Below, piece after piece: positions 44,501-55,871 of a DNA stretch of 64,000 bases (positions within the stretch are counted from its first letter, which is position 1; each line of letters begins with the position of its first letter). The position numbers and the translations under genes were made by a program. The notes beneath the pieces are model-generated. The model ran no database searches and was not told the origin of the DNA. It was given only the letters and a program-made list of their open reading frames with translations. Source of the stretch: Haemonchus contortus (lineage: Eukaryota; Nematoda; Chromadorea; Rhabditida; Trichostrongylidae); NCBI GenBank assembly GCA_000469685.2, contig LS997565.1:44290666-44354665 (forward strand), read 5' to 3'.

Positions 44501-47500
44501 AGTAATCGCTAGTTGAATAGCGTAGGGTATTCAAGAGCTGCACAATCTAAAGTGAAGTTAAACTATTTCGCCTAGAAATTGGTCCCCTATGAACAGCTCG
44601 AACACCTCGCCCAGCATTGCATCAGCATTTCCACTTCGATGGGTTTTAGTCAATAAGCTTTTAAACGAAGTTCACTGTTAACGATGATGACCCTCGTAAA
44701 TGTCGCACGGCAACTGGCATCTGAGCGCTGACAAAAAACTTCATAAGCACATTTCACAAGCGTTTCGTTGTCGTTGGGAACCTGTTCCAGTTACCCTTAT
44801 TAGCTAAGTACTTGACCCTTTTACGATCCCATTAATCAGGTTTCATTTCCCGCTTTCCCACAAAAAGTTCCCCTCTTTGGTTGAGCTAGCCTGATGTGAA
44901 ACGCACAGCTCAGGGAGGTTTGCCAGGGAAATGCGGTAAGACCGTGAAATTGAAAGCCCATTAATCCATTAAGCATAAACTCGCTAACCCCGCTGAGGTT
45001 CTTCTAGACACTAATTTGCCCCCCTAAAAGCCGATGACTCGAAACTGCCTGCCTGTTCCAAATAATCTCGTCCCGCAAAAAAATCATAGGGAGAGCGGAC
45101 CATAAGGGTGCTCCCGATAGTCCTTAAAGTCATAGGTGAAACCTTGAAAACTTCTCAAAGTCCCTGCGGAAATGTGTAAAGAACAGGTTGTCTCGACTTG
45201 ATTCCCACTACTGATCCTCCCGAATGTGTGATGACGAATAGCCAAGTGGGGCGCAACCGTATGCTCCCAATATAGTACATAGAAGGAATTCCTGAGGGAG
45301 CTAAGGTATGAAATTATCTCGAATGCTGGTGAGTTAATGTCATGTGGCTCCTCACGTACGGTGCAGGAACCAAACCCCGCCCAGCTGCCGAACCTTCTAC
45401 CCATCCCGAATCGAACGTCACCCCATTCTGCGTGGAAGTCTGATGTGGGAAGCTGTGGGAAGCCCAAAAACAGGATTGTTCAACATGATAGACTTATTTT
45501 TCATTTTGTATTCCACTTTCTCAAGGGTGGGAAAGAGTTCAATTCGTTTAACATGGAGTAGTTCATACCACAAAGCATGTTCTTCCGCCTGACAGCGCAA
45601 AATCGCTTCCAGCTCAACGACTTTCATCATTTTTTATAGGAGTTGCCTAATTCTGATACGACCAGCTTCTATGTCGGTGGAAATGGTTAAAAAAAATAGT
45701 GCTCGCAACGATTTTTGAAGGGCGTTGTCATACTTAATGTCGTTAACATGCGTGAGAATCTTTGGTTACGCCTGAACTGTTCCTTCAGATTTCTTCTTCC
45801 TCTAAAAACCCTCTGAACAGGGAAACTATCAAAAGAAAAGAATTTGAAGCATTCACACGCTTAACCAAAGTTACGAAGAAGGTCAAGTATGGCCGTTGTC
45901 ACAGAAAAGACCCATCACGTCCACATTTTTTTGCATTTCTATACCTAAAAAAATTGATAAGCCAAGCTAAACATCGACTTGGCCAGTTCTAATTGGGGGG
46001 GTCTGGGTTTCCGTAATGAATTTCTCACATTTCACTCCATCATAGGGAACCTGTTCATAGCACTGGCTAATCCCGATCATATACAGGTGGATTTACCGAT
46101 CAGAACTGGAAGAGACTCAAAAAGAGCCACGGAGACTTCAGCAATGCTTGTTTTTCTTGTTTTCATAATCTGCTTATTCAGAACTCCCCCAATTGGAAAA
46201 AACACTTAAAAAAGAAGGAGAAGAAAAAAGTATGCAAGCAGAACAGGACCCAAAGGAGAACTCAGGGTCAGCCAACTCTTGGGAGTCATCTCGAAATTTG
46301 CATTATGAGATGTCTGCCGACCAAGTCATGCTCAATGTACATATTTATGAATTTTGTTCCCCACTTGAACCCTGTCTCCCACTTGAACACTATGGTAGCC
46401 TGACAATCCATGGTACGCTCGACGAAGTGACTATACAGTTTTTAAGGTCAATCTGGTCACCTATCCATGACACCAAAGCTCTTGGAAAGGGTGGAGTTTA
46501 GATGAACGGCGGAGTTATTAATTAGTCCACACTATCGAAAACTAACAGGAATTTGTGATTCGGATTTTGTGGGTTCAAATGAAGTACTCAATGAAAAGAG
46601 GAGAATAGGTTTCAGTTACACTGGAACCAGAACTCAAAGCGAAGTACCTCGCTTGAAAAGATTCTTGCCCTTCGAGAGAGGCAGCTTTTTTTGAACCACT
46701 TGGTTCTCCGATTCCGTTCTCAAGGCTAACTGAACAGGTCAATTCATTGTATGACTTTCTTGTTGCCAACCTTCTCTATTCCCGTGGCTATAACTGGAAA
46801 CTGGAAGCCTCGCAAATTCTGTCTCCTCCAAATTTCGCTCATTCCAACAGGTCGCGCCCCTCGAAGGAACGTTACCACGATAATAAGAAATGGCTACGTT
46901 TAATTGTTATGGGAAAAGATATAAAAGGGGTTGTAAAAGCCCTATGACACCAAGAGTGATTCCCACAAGGTGTTAAGGAACGGACCTCGTCCAAACGCCC
47001 ATTTTTTTTATACCCATGTCGTGTCATCTCATATATCAATTATCACTACAAGACCCTATGCTATGTTTCTTTGCTTCATCCTTTCTCTACATTGAATATG
47101 TTTACCTTTCCATTTTCACTTGAAGGACAAATTCTAAACTCGGGACTTCCTCCTACCGAGACGGCGAGGTCTTTATTAGATATCTAGCGCATTCAGGTTC
47201 TAATGACCTACTTTGTTCCAGTGCTCCCCTCTTCATTAAAATAAACCGGAATACCAATCCATTAGTTTCATACCTCAGTACAGTTGCGCTAACTTGAACG
47301 TCATTTTTCGGAGGTAATGAACCGTTCGCACCCGCAGTCCTAACGCCACTAATTGATCTCGATGAAGCTCTTGAAAAAAGCTGTCACTTGAGATGATGAT
47401 GATGACAGAAGGTCAACTACCTTCCTTAACCTGTTCTTGAGTGAACAATACGTAAAATAAGTAGTTTTTCGAGAAACCAGAATGTACAGATATGGGAAGC

Positions 47501-48960
47501 CTTCCTTGGCCTTCCATGTACAGGTGGCTTCTTGAACTGGTGTCCTCTCCCTCAGTTCTAGTCCTTTCCTTCAATTCATCGAAAAAGTTTTCTAGATATC
47601 AAGGCAGATTCAGTGGAAATCCACGAATTTTCAACCTCAACAATGGGGTTTTTGGCACGTTCTCGTTGAAATCTCACTCTCCATCGAAGTTGAACAAATT
47701 TTATTAGAGTTGTTAACACTGCCATTCTAAATCCTTCAATTCTTTTCAAGGGACGGAGCTGGAAACAGGTGAACAGTTCCCCCTACCTTAGGATCTTAAT
47801 GTCAGCTCTCGGACCGCTTACAATCAAGAATAAGTAAGCTATAATTACACCACTCCCGTCGTGTAGTTTTAGCCTTTGTGAATGGCACAAATGACATCGA
47901 TTTGTTCGAAAGTTGAAGGCATGGCGCATACCAAAAAATTGATCCACGCAGAGCGTTTTTCTTCATTTTTTATAATGAACGGTGATCAGGCAATATTTTT
48001 CTTCATTTTTGGGTTGCTTGATAGAGCTCATGAATTTTTTTTTCAAATTCGGTAGCTTCGAAATGAGAAACTTCGAAAACTGTGCTTCCAATGAAACAGG
48101 TTCAGAATAGAGAAGCAGGGCAAACAAACCATAAAGAAGCTAAAGTTGTAAAAAGTGACAGATACGCGATTACGGCATGTTCCATACCGTAATTTTCAAT
48201 AGCCTCAATAGTTGTGCGGTAACGCTTCATGGTTGATTTGTGACTGCGACCTCAACCAAGGGCAGATGTGACTCACTAAGACCGGCAGTCATTCTGATCC
48301 AAAAGGATTGGGCTTGTTCATGGATGGATCAGACGACTTTTTAGTTTACGTCCACAATTGATTTCAGAGAACTAGGAAGCCCTCGAAAAGAAGAGTTGCA
48401 CAAAAAAAAACTGGTCTATTGACGGCAGCTTCAAAATCGCTTACCATAGCCGTGACCACGCCCATACCTGTAGAGAAGTGTACCGTAATTAGATGGGAGT
48501 TGTATGACTGGATAACTAAAGAAAGTAGCGAAGGGATGGCAGCTACAATATGTAGTTCTTCCGTTCGGGTTAGTGGCCCCAAATGGGGGAGACTTCGTAA
48601 TTCCCCCTGGATGGCTTGATTAGGATTTTATCCGACCCTCATGCACCAACTGAATAAGGCCGTGTCTGAAGCAGGTGCTTCGTCTATAAGTTGCCCGGTG
48701 TTCTTAATATGGGAATGAAGTTCGCGCTCCAGTTTTAACGAGGTCGTGTTGTTCACATGGGAGATGCATTATTGCGCAGCAGTGTCTAATGCTATAGACA
48801 TTCATTACAAGGAAATCATCGAAACTCAATGTAGTACACATGAGCGCCTTCACTGAATGCACTGGTTTCTTGCCGTTTGTCTCACGGCCGCAATTTCCTC
48901 CGCCGCTCCTCATCGTGTTTTGATTCGATCAGGTTCCTCTCGTCTCGTGTGATCCTCCTG
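41516..48960. other. Long gene-poor stretch
   Basis: About 7.4 kb apart from one SINE copy and a SINE-like head near 44022 (GGAGTGGTGTAGTGGAAGGT). I see no conserved coding exon, RNA gene or bounded transposon. Open frames up to 169 codons (43571-44080 plus) and 127 codons (45084-45467 minus) have no family resemblance and no obvious splice partners. A fast-evolving or taxon-restricted gene here cannot be excluded from sequence alone. Confidence 0.45.
41660..41915 (-). mobile_element. tRNA-derived SINE-like repeat, copy 8
   Basis: Minus-strand copy with one of the best-kept heads: A box GAGGTGGCGTAATGGCAAGT, then CACCCACACGCG, and B box GGGTTCAAATCCTGG. The body is shortened between CTGAAAGGATAAGTGCC and CAAGTCATTGTAATAGCC. 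Confidence 0.75.
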
Positions 48961-48971
48961 CCACTGGTGGC

Positions 48972-48978
48972 TATAAAA
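48972..48978 (+). promoter_or_regulatory. TATA box of the KRQ-repeat gene
   Basis: TATAAAA lies 46 bases upstream of the start codon within GGCTATAAAAGGGC. The spacing fits a core promoter with a 5' leader of about 20 bases. It suggests strong or tissue-specific transcription of a small secreted product. Confidence 0.6.
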
Positions 48979-49023
48979 GGGCAACAACGTTAACGTCAAC
49001 GCATTGCAGCCCAGACGTTTACA

Positions 49024-49509
49024 ATGAACCCTGTCGACAGTGTCGTCGTCCTTCTGCTTACTATTCTAGCTATTACTGCTATACCAGGTATGTCCTACTG
49101 CTGCGTTCTGAGCCCTTCAAGACACTACGTTTAGTTTTTTTTTTCCATTTTAGTCGAAAAACGACAAGCTGGTGATAATTCATATGGAGACGAACCTAAT
49201 CTACCTATTTCACAGTCACCGTATATTGGTGTCGAAGCTACCACTATCATAACTGTACCAGAGGAAGAAGCGCAACCCGTAATGAACCCGCTTCCTTCCG
49301 GTCCTTCTCCTGTCGTCGATTCAGGCTACAGAGCAAAGCGGCAAGCTGGTGACAATACATACGGTGACGAACCAGTAGTACCATCTCAAGGACCATATGC
49401 CGAAAGTGATATGACCACAGTGGCCTTGATTCCTGAAGAAGAGGCTCCAGCCGTTTCTATGCCTGCACCTGAAGGACCTGTAGCGCCGGTGGTAGAATCT
49501 GGATATTAG
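49024..49509 (+). CDS. Small secreted protein of two KRQAGDN repeat units (no known family recognised)
   Basis: Two exons (49024-49087 and 49154-49509) joined at a GT/AG intron of 66 bases encode 139 residues. Residues 1 to about 20 (MNPVDSVVVLLLTILAITAI) are a signal peptide. The rest is two tandem units of 59 and 57 residues starting at K24 and K83: KRQAGDNSYGDEP and KRQAGDNTYGDEP. Each unit continues to a TTxxxxPEEEA block and a PVVDSGY or PVVESGY ending. The mature part is acidic, proline-rich and lacks cysteine. The Lys-Arg at each unit start could be a prohormone cleavage site, which would release two similar peptides with N-terminal Gln. Alternatively it is a structural secreted protein. 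AATAAA occurs at 49651-49656. I do not recognise the family. Confidence 0.85.
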
Positions 49510-49650
49510 GTATGGATTTTAATGGAGTTTCACGATCTTTCTTCATGCCATTGCTTTATCGATATTGTATAGAGAATTTTATCTATTACAATTCTTAACT
49601 GACTATATCTAAATTTCGTCGTATTTCTCATTGAACAACATGAGAAAACT

Positions 49651-49656
49651 AATAAA
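49651..49656 (+). terminator. Polyadenylation signal of the KRQ-repeat gene
   Basis: A canonical AATAAA lies 142 bases after the stop codon, in AT-rich sequence with no other candidate nearer. Confidence 0.5.
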
Positions 49657-49659
49657 TCT

Positions 49660-50563
49660 ACCAAACTACACACCTATCACAGTAGCAAAAGCATTCGAAA
49701 TGGCATAATTCGAGCCAACGAGATTGATACCTGGAGGTATACAGCAAATCTACTCATTACCTAAGAAACCTAACACGGCAATTTGATCGGCCTCAATGGT
49801 AGCCGCTTGATACCTAAATGCTTTGCATTTCGCTTATTTTTACCCCTATGGACGAATTCTTCCAAGGTCAACCGAACCTACTCCTTATTTTGAACTATTG
49901 AAACAACACTAGACTTTCCACTTCAAGAAAAAAGAACTGAATTTATAGCCATCCCAAGAAAAGAATCAAAAAACTGAATACTAACGCTTCTTAAAGTTCA
50001 GAAAACAGAATGGTGAGATAATTTCCATCAAGAGAAGTCGCCCTTGCGGCCGCCTTTAGGCTCTGTTGTTGTCGTTAGCCTACTATAAACAATATCAACC
50101 TCATCGATATCCCAAACGGAATGTAAGCAAGCAAAAAAACGCAGTTATACTAGCCCAACCTGAGTGAAGCTATTCCCACCTTCCGGCTACGCATAAGGTA
50201 CCTCTAATTAGAACAAGCAGTGATTCCCACTAACCATCCCGACGAAAAACCAGACAACATTTCAACATACATGCTGGGGTAACCCGATAAAAGCGCATTC
50301 TCATAGGTAGATCGCCATATACTGGTTCGACCTCAACCTACCGAATACCGCAAATACCTTGGCAGTAAAGCTTTTTCTATTCCGAGCTGCATAAACCTGT
50401 TCTAACCGCCTGCCGAACCACATTAACGAGGATATCCACCATAGTAACTGCAAAAGGACCTGATCCTTAGTGACGAGCGCATACATACAAACAGCAAAAT
50501 TACCCAATTCAGGTTACATGAAAGCTAAAGCTGACTATGGTAATAAGTTACACTGCCAGAATC
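49660..50563. other. Intergenic between KRQ-repeat gene and ABCB8-like gene
   Basis: The tail-to-tail space between convergent genes. No conserved coding segment or repeat was recognised. Confidence 0.5.
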
Positions 50564-53500
50564 TTAATTATCCTGGAATTGTGATTTAACCAAATTGTAA
50601 TAGAGTCCGCGTTTCCTGACTAGTTCATCATGAGTACCCTGCTCTTGCACCTGAAAAAATCTTTTCTGTCCGAGAAGAAAAACGAAAAACGATTTTCCAC
50701 GATTATGCGACTAACCTTCTTATCTTTGATAACGCAGATCAGATCGGCATTCCTTATGGTACTTAGTCTATGGGCAATCACCAAGACAGTTCGACCTCTC
50801 ATAGCGCGATCTAAGGCATCACGCACCTAGAATGGCAAGGAAGTCTGAGAAAAGGCCTTGAAGAATGTACAAAATAGTGATCGATAGCGGACAAAAAAAC
50901 GAAATGAAAAAGAAACGTAAAACGAAAAACGAAAACGAAAAACAGCTTCTGGCAGGTAGTACTATACGACAGCTAAGAAATAGTGATGCCCATCAAAATA
51001 TCTGCCGGAGCGGCAACTAATGACTAGCGATCGCGGCTCTTCGTACACCATGACGACAAGTATGTCGTTGGTATTAACTACACAGCCATAACCCATTCTC
51101 AAAACGTATGCATTGACAGGAACACGGAAATGCGTACCAATCGTTCACTCTCCACGTCCAGAGCACTAGTCGCTTCATCGAGAACCAGAATTGGAGGATC
51201 TTTCAGTAGTGCTCTAGCTATAGCTATCCTCTGCAATGCAGATGCTAGAAATAAGTAGACCGAATTAAAATCAAAAAGCTGATTACTACCTGCTTCTGGC
51301 CACCGGACAATTGCACTCCTCTTTCTCCAACGACTGTTTGATATCCATTAGGGAAACCGGTAATGAAACCGTGTGCGTTTGCAAGCCTAGCGGCTTGCAT
51401 CACCTGAAAGCAGAAAAATTCCAAAATTGTTTCTCAACTAGTATAATCGCATGCCCTAACGATAAATAAAATAAGGAGGAAGTCTTTGGTCGACCGCACG
51501 TAGGAATGCGTATGTGGGGTGTGCAATGAATTGTCGTGGCCAGCCGATACACAAACCAGTGCTTTTATCTTCACAGACAAGCCTGTACCAATTATCCGAT
51601 CCGATAGGGATAAAAGGCTTAGTTAGCCTGGGAGGGTATCGAGCCGGGATTCACGGTCATGCATGCTTTATGGAGAGCCACTACACCACCTCTGCTATCC
51701 TTAGCGATATACAGTAGCGCTCAAAAGTCTTCGGTGACATAGTTCTTCAGCCGTACTTTTTAGTCGTAACTTCTTTCCTACCGGATCTAATCAAGCGAAA
51801 TTTCTATATTCGGAGCGTGGATGTATTGCGAATATTTGCCACTATTAACCTGCAGTCTGATCATGATCCAGATATTCCAAAGAGCATGAACTCAAAATCG
51901 ATTGAAAATACAGATGATGGTCCTTCTAGAATCTCTTTCCTTTTTATCATGTCAAAAGTGTACGACCGGTAACGCCGATCACAATAGATGAGAAAAACGC
52001 ACATAAGGTGCGAATAATTGCAGACGCCAACAACTTTAATCTTAGCAAAATGTGCTACCGCAACAAACACCTTACCCTGCCTGTAGATGTTGCAGCTTTG
52101 CAGTGAAATAGGGTTGGGTAGAGTGAAATATGCTCTAGTTAGACATATCCAAATTTCGTGTCATTCGGTCTACTAAAAGAAAAGTTATGAACGAAAAAGC
52201 GTCAAAGCATTTCACCGAAGACTTTTGAGCGCTACTGTATAACGAATTCAACTGCCTTGGTATCACCCAAATCTGCTAAATTTTGCCTCAAGTGAACTAT
52301 TGACGCAGAATCGTGGATTAACCTTGGATGTTAATGCAAAAAGGGAGGTTCTGTAACCCTCTCTCCTACTCAGAAAGATCTTCAAAATTCATCAAGAAGC
52401 CGAGAACACTGGAGGGTTCTACGTACTTAGAGGTGAAGATATGCGCTACAGTAATGGTGGTCTTTCACAACAAACAATTCAGAACCTCAAAAGCACAGCG
52501 CATATGATCCACTCCTTCCAGCCTAAGCTAGCTGGTAATAGAATGGTTGGCTGACGGATCTCTTGTCGCCTTGTTGATCATACTTGCTCAATCCATAATG
52601 ATTGCTACCTTACCAGTTTTCTTTCTGCATCTCCTTTGCCTAGAAACCTCTCCTGCACTTAGAACAAAGTCAAACATCTCACTACTCGATATTTCAATGC
52701 AAGCTGATAAAGTTAAAGAATAAGTAGAAAAATAACCACCTCCTCATTTGTAGCTGACGGTTTACCGTAACGAATATTCTCCTCAATGCTAGTAGCGAAA
52801 AGAACTGGTTCTTGCGAAATCAATCCAATGACCTCAAGCAAAATAAGTATTAGATGAAATGGTTCCGCATTCCTTGACTAGAGGTGAACTAGTCTCCTCA
52901 ATAAGCATCTAGATTGTCTTCGATTCGCTGCCAAATCTTTGACTTCGTTTATATTGACAGGGTGAATGGGCAAACACACCTGCCCTCGCAACCACTCCAA
53001 ATTCAGCGTTGCAAGATCTTGATTGTCCAAGAGCACTCGTCCAGAGAGTGGCGTATAGAAGCGTTCAAGCAGAGAAGTTATCGTACTTTTACCTAAAAAG
53101 CAATACATAAATTTAGTTGAAATCATAAACTTGTCATCCAGAAAAGCTTAAAATAATCGCCGTAGCGTACCTTCCCCACTTGGTCCGCAAAGTGCAACTA
53201 CTTGTCCGGCCGGTATTGTAAGGTTCAAGCAGTCGAACACTTGGTGATGTGGCCTAGACGGATATGCGAAGCTTACATTTTCGAAACGAACTTCTCCACA
53301 TAGCGAATGGTACGGGATACAAACACCGTCATCGTTCCGTATGCTCGGATGCAAATGGACGAACTAAAATCTTATAAATATGCAAACATCAAATATGATA
53401 AGTCGACTCTCCCTAGAGTTCAAATGTGAAAGCGAATAACTGAAAAGGGCAACCTCGAACGCTCGAGCTCCAGCAGTCCACCCTTTGAGTGTAGTACCGA

Positions 53501-55871
53501 ACACTATGGAAAGTTGACTTAAAGATTTTTGGATAGTTTGCGCAGTCACCAGGAATGCCATCAGCTCTCCGGGAGTCATCCTTCCTAATTGGCGGAAAAT
53601 GGTGGAATACTGCGAAAAAAAAGAGACGAATAAATGCGATACCTTCTTTCATTAGAGACGTACCACCATAAAGAACCGATAAAACGATTCCATTCAAGAA
53701 GAAGTTAGTAGCTCCTATAGAAAGTACACGAAAATGAAAGAAATTCCAAAAATTATATTCGAAAACTACGTAACCTTGAAACAATCCTATGCCTAGTCCT
53801 AACAACTCCTGCATCGAAGAAGCTTTTTGGACTTCTCTTTCGTATAGACTGTAAAACACCTACGTTACAACTATAAAACGATATCCTTCTCAACATAAAA
53901 AAACACCAAAAATGCGACCTTGATTCCTGCCTTTCCATGGCGAAAGATCGAACTGTTCGGATGTTTCCAAATGCTTCATCAGCGACAGCAGCAGCTACGG
54001 CAGCCTGTGCTTGAGCTCTGAAACCGACACTCAAGGGCGTGAATTCAAATACGAAGCTGCCAAAGCGTATAAAAATAAGCTGAAATTCTCATCAAAAAGA
54101 AATCAGATCTCGGAAATAAACCTTCTGCTGAGGCTTCTCAGCAATGCTCCAAACAGGGCACCGATTCCAATAACGATAGGAACAGCAGACACAGTGTAAA
54201 ATGTCATCACTGGAGAAATGAGAATAAGTGAAGCCACACACCCGGATACCTGAAATTCCAGGTACTCTATGATACAATGACCTTTCCAAACAAGGAGGAT
54301 ATACACCACACCTGAGTAAATGTTCGTAGACCTTGAGCAACAGCGAGCTTGAAACAGCTCTTAAACTCCTGTACATCACTATTTAGTCGGATTGACATCT
54401 CAGAGGTCTTCTATAACAAAACAAAAGCCTGAACAAGGAGAAAGATTATCACAATTTAGCAATGACCTACCTGACAGTCATAGAAACTCATGTCCATAAC
54501 AAGTAGGCGATTGAATAACTGTATACGTAGGGCAGAAGCCATACGCTCTCCGATAATGCTTAGGAAAGTTATGTAACAGAAAGTGAGTAATGCTTGAGCA
54601 GTGTAACATATAAGGAGCCTTATCGCTTCGGGTTTGATGACATACAAACCTGTCGCAGTTCCCGTAGCTTGATCTGAATAATGACGGATAAGTTTATGGA
54701 TTGAAGATCGACCTCTGTTTTACATCAGAAGAAAAGAAAGAAATTCGCATGTTGGTGAAAATGCAGTGCATTTACCAAAGAAAGACGGCAAGCTTGTTGC
54801 TTTGAAGCTTTTTCGCAGAAGAAAAACCCAAAGCGCAATTCAAAAACAGGCGTTACCGTGCAGCTCCAAGTTTGAGTACCACAACAATACACGACAAAGC
54901 TTACATAAAATCAGTCTTGAAAAATGAAAATCAAAAACTAAAAAAAAATTAATCAGACAACCTTTTAAAATCTGGACCACCTTGTCAATCAACGCTCCAA
55001 GATATATAGGCAACTGGATATTAACCAAGGCAGCAAGAATAGCACTCTGAAATGACATGCTCCACAGAAATCACCCTAAAGGAAGTTAACTAATCCGGAT
55101 ATGCTGGACTAGTTGAATAGAGAAATTATTATTTTCTGCGACTGAAAGCCGATGGAATCTTGAAAGCAGACCATAATAAACATATATTGAAAATCTTACC
55201 CAGAACATAAGCAAATAAAGAGCTTCACGTCAGTTTTTTTTTCAGCGCATGTACAAGAAATTAGGTTATAACGATTCTTCAAAAGGAAGTCGAGGCAAAG
55301 AAGAAGAAATACCAGCCGAAAGAAAGCAGGCGTTTGTGCAAAGCGAACTGCTGTTTAAAGACGGTCCTCAAGTAAACTATTAGGTAATCAAAGACTCACA
55401 ATAACAGCAGCCAAAAACCAGCCAAAATTAGGTTTCAAAAGAGACCAAAGATCAGAAAGAGAAAGAGAAGGTTCTCTACTTCGTAAGAACTCCTTACTCA
55501 GGTGATCGGCTCTTTTACTGAGGTGAGTATCGCTTCTGCATTGTCCACACCTGTGAATCACTTCCATTTGATACATAGAGAACAAAGTATATTATTACCG
55601 TAAGCCTACCTCAAAAGCGGGACAAAGCATGTGCTGAGACACAGACCTCCAAGACGACCAACTTTCAAGAAAGACGGGACGTTAGGTGATTGTTTATTCC
55701 ACGCGATAAGAAGGTTCTTCACGCAAGGAGACCTTAATTGAGAACCCTACTTAAGGATTATCCGAATTATGCAAATAATGTTTATAAAGGTACCAACCTT
55801 AAGGCGGAAGCTATGGAAAGCTTCTGGAATACAGCTGATCCGCCGAGGAGAGCCAGCTTCGGCAATATCAT
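50564..55871 (-). CDS. Mitochondrial half-ABC transporter, ABCB8 type (complete, 18 exons)
   Basis: Predicted 680-residue half transporter of the mitochondrial inner membrane; human ABCB8 is of similar length. Exons from the start: 55798-55871, 55610-55732, 55400-55550, 54962-55046, 54471-54673, 54312-54410, 54122-54249, 53919-54017, 53775-53848, 53643-53714, 53454-53584, 53171-53363, 52980-53092, 52740-52832, 51290-51403, 51138-51230, 50716-50826, 50564-50650. Phases close throughout. The N-terminus ([20 protein letters not shown]) suits a mitochondrial presequence. The membrane domain (about 100-400) has ABCB8 landmarks: [34 protein letters not shown] and [19 protein letters not shown]. The ATPase domain has Walker A GPSGEGKST (about 474-482), Q-loop ISQEPVLF, signature LSGGQKQR, Walker [13 protein letters not shown] and H-loop IAHRLS, all intact. 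The human protein is tied to mitochondrial potassium and iron handling; the role here is by homology. A SINE and a MITE enlarge one intron. Confidence 0.93.
51485..51700 (-). mobile_element. tRNA-derived SINE-like repeat, copy 9
   Basis: Minus-strand copy: head GCAGAGGTGGTGTAGTGGCT-like, B-box-like sequence near CCCGGCTCGATACCC, GGTACAGGCTTGTC block, and GGCCACGACAATTCATTGCA body. It lies in the intron between the Q-loop and signature-motif exons of the ABCB8-like gene. Confidence 0.7.
51712..52237. mobile_element. MITE, CAGTAGCGCTC family, copy 2
   Basis: Starts CAGTAGCGCTCAAAAGTCTT and ends with inverted AAGACTTTTGAGCGCTACTG, flanked by TA on both sides. Its 526 bases have no transposase. 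It begins only about 12 bases after SINE copy 9 in the same intron and matches copy 1 (6310-6802) in the opposite orientation. Confidence 0.88.
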
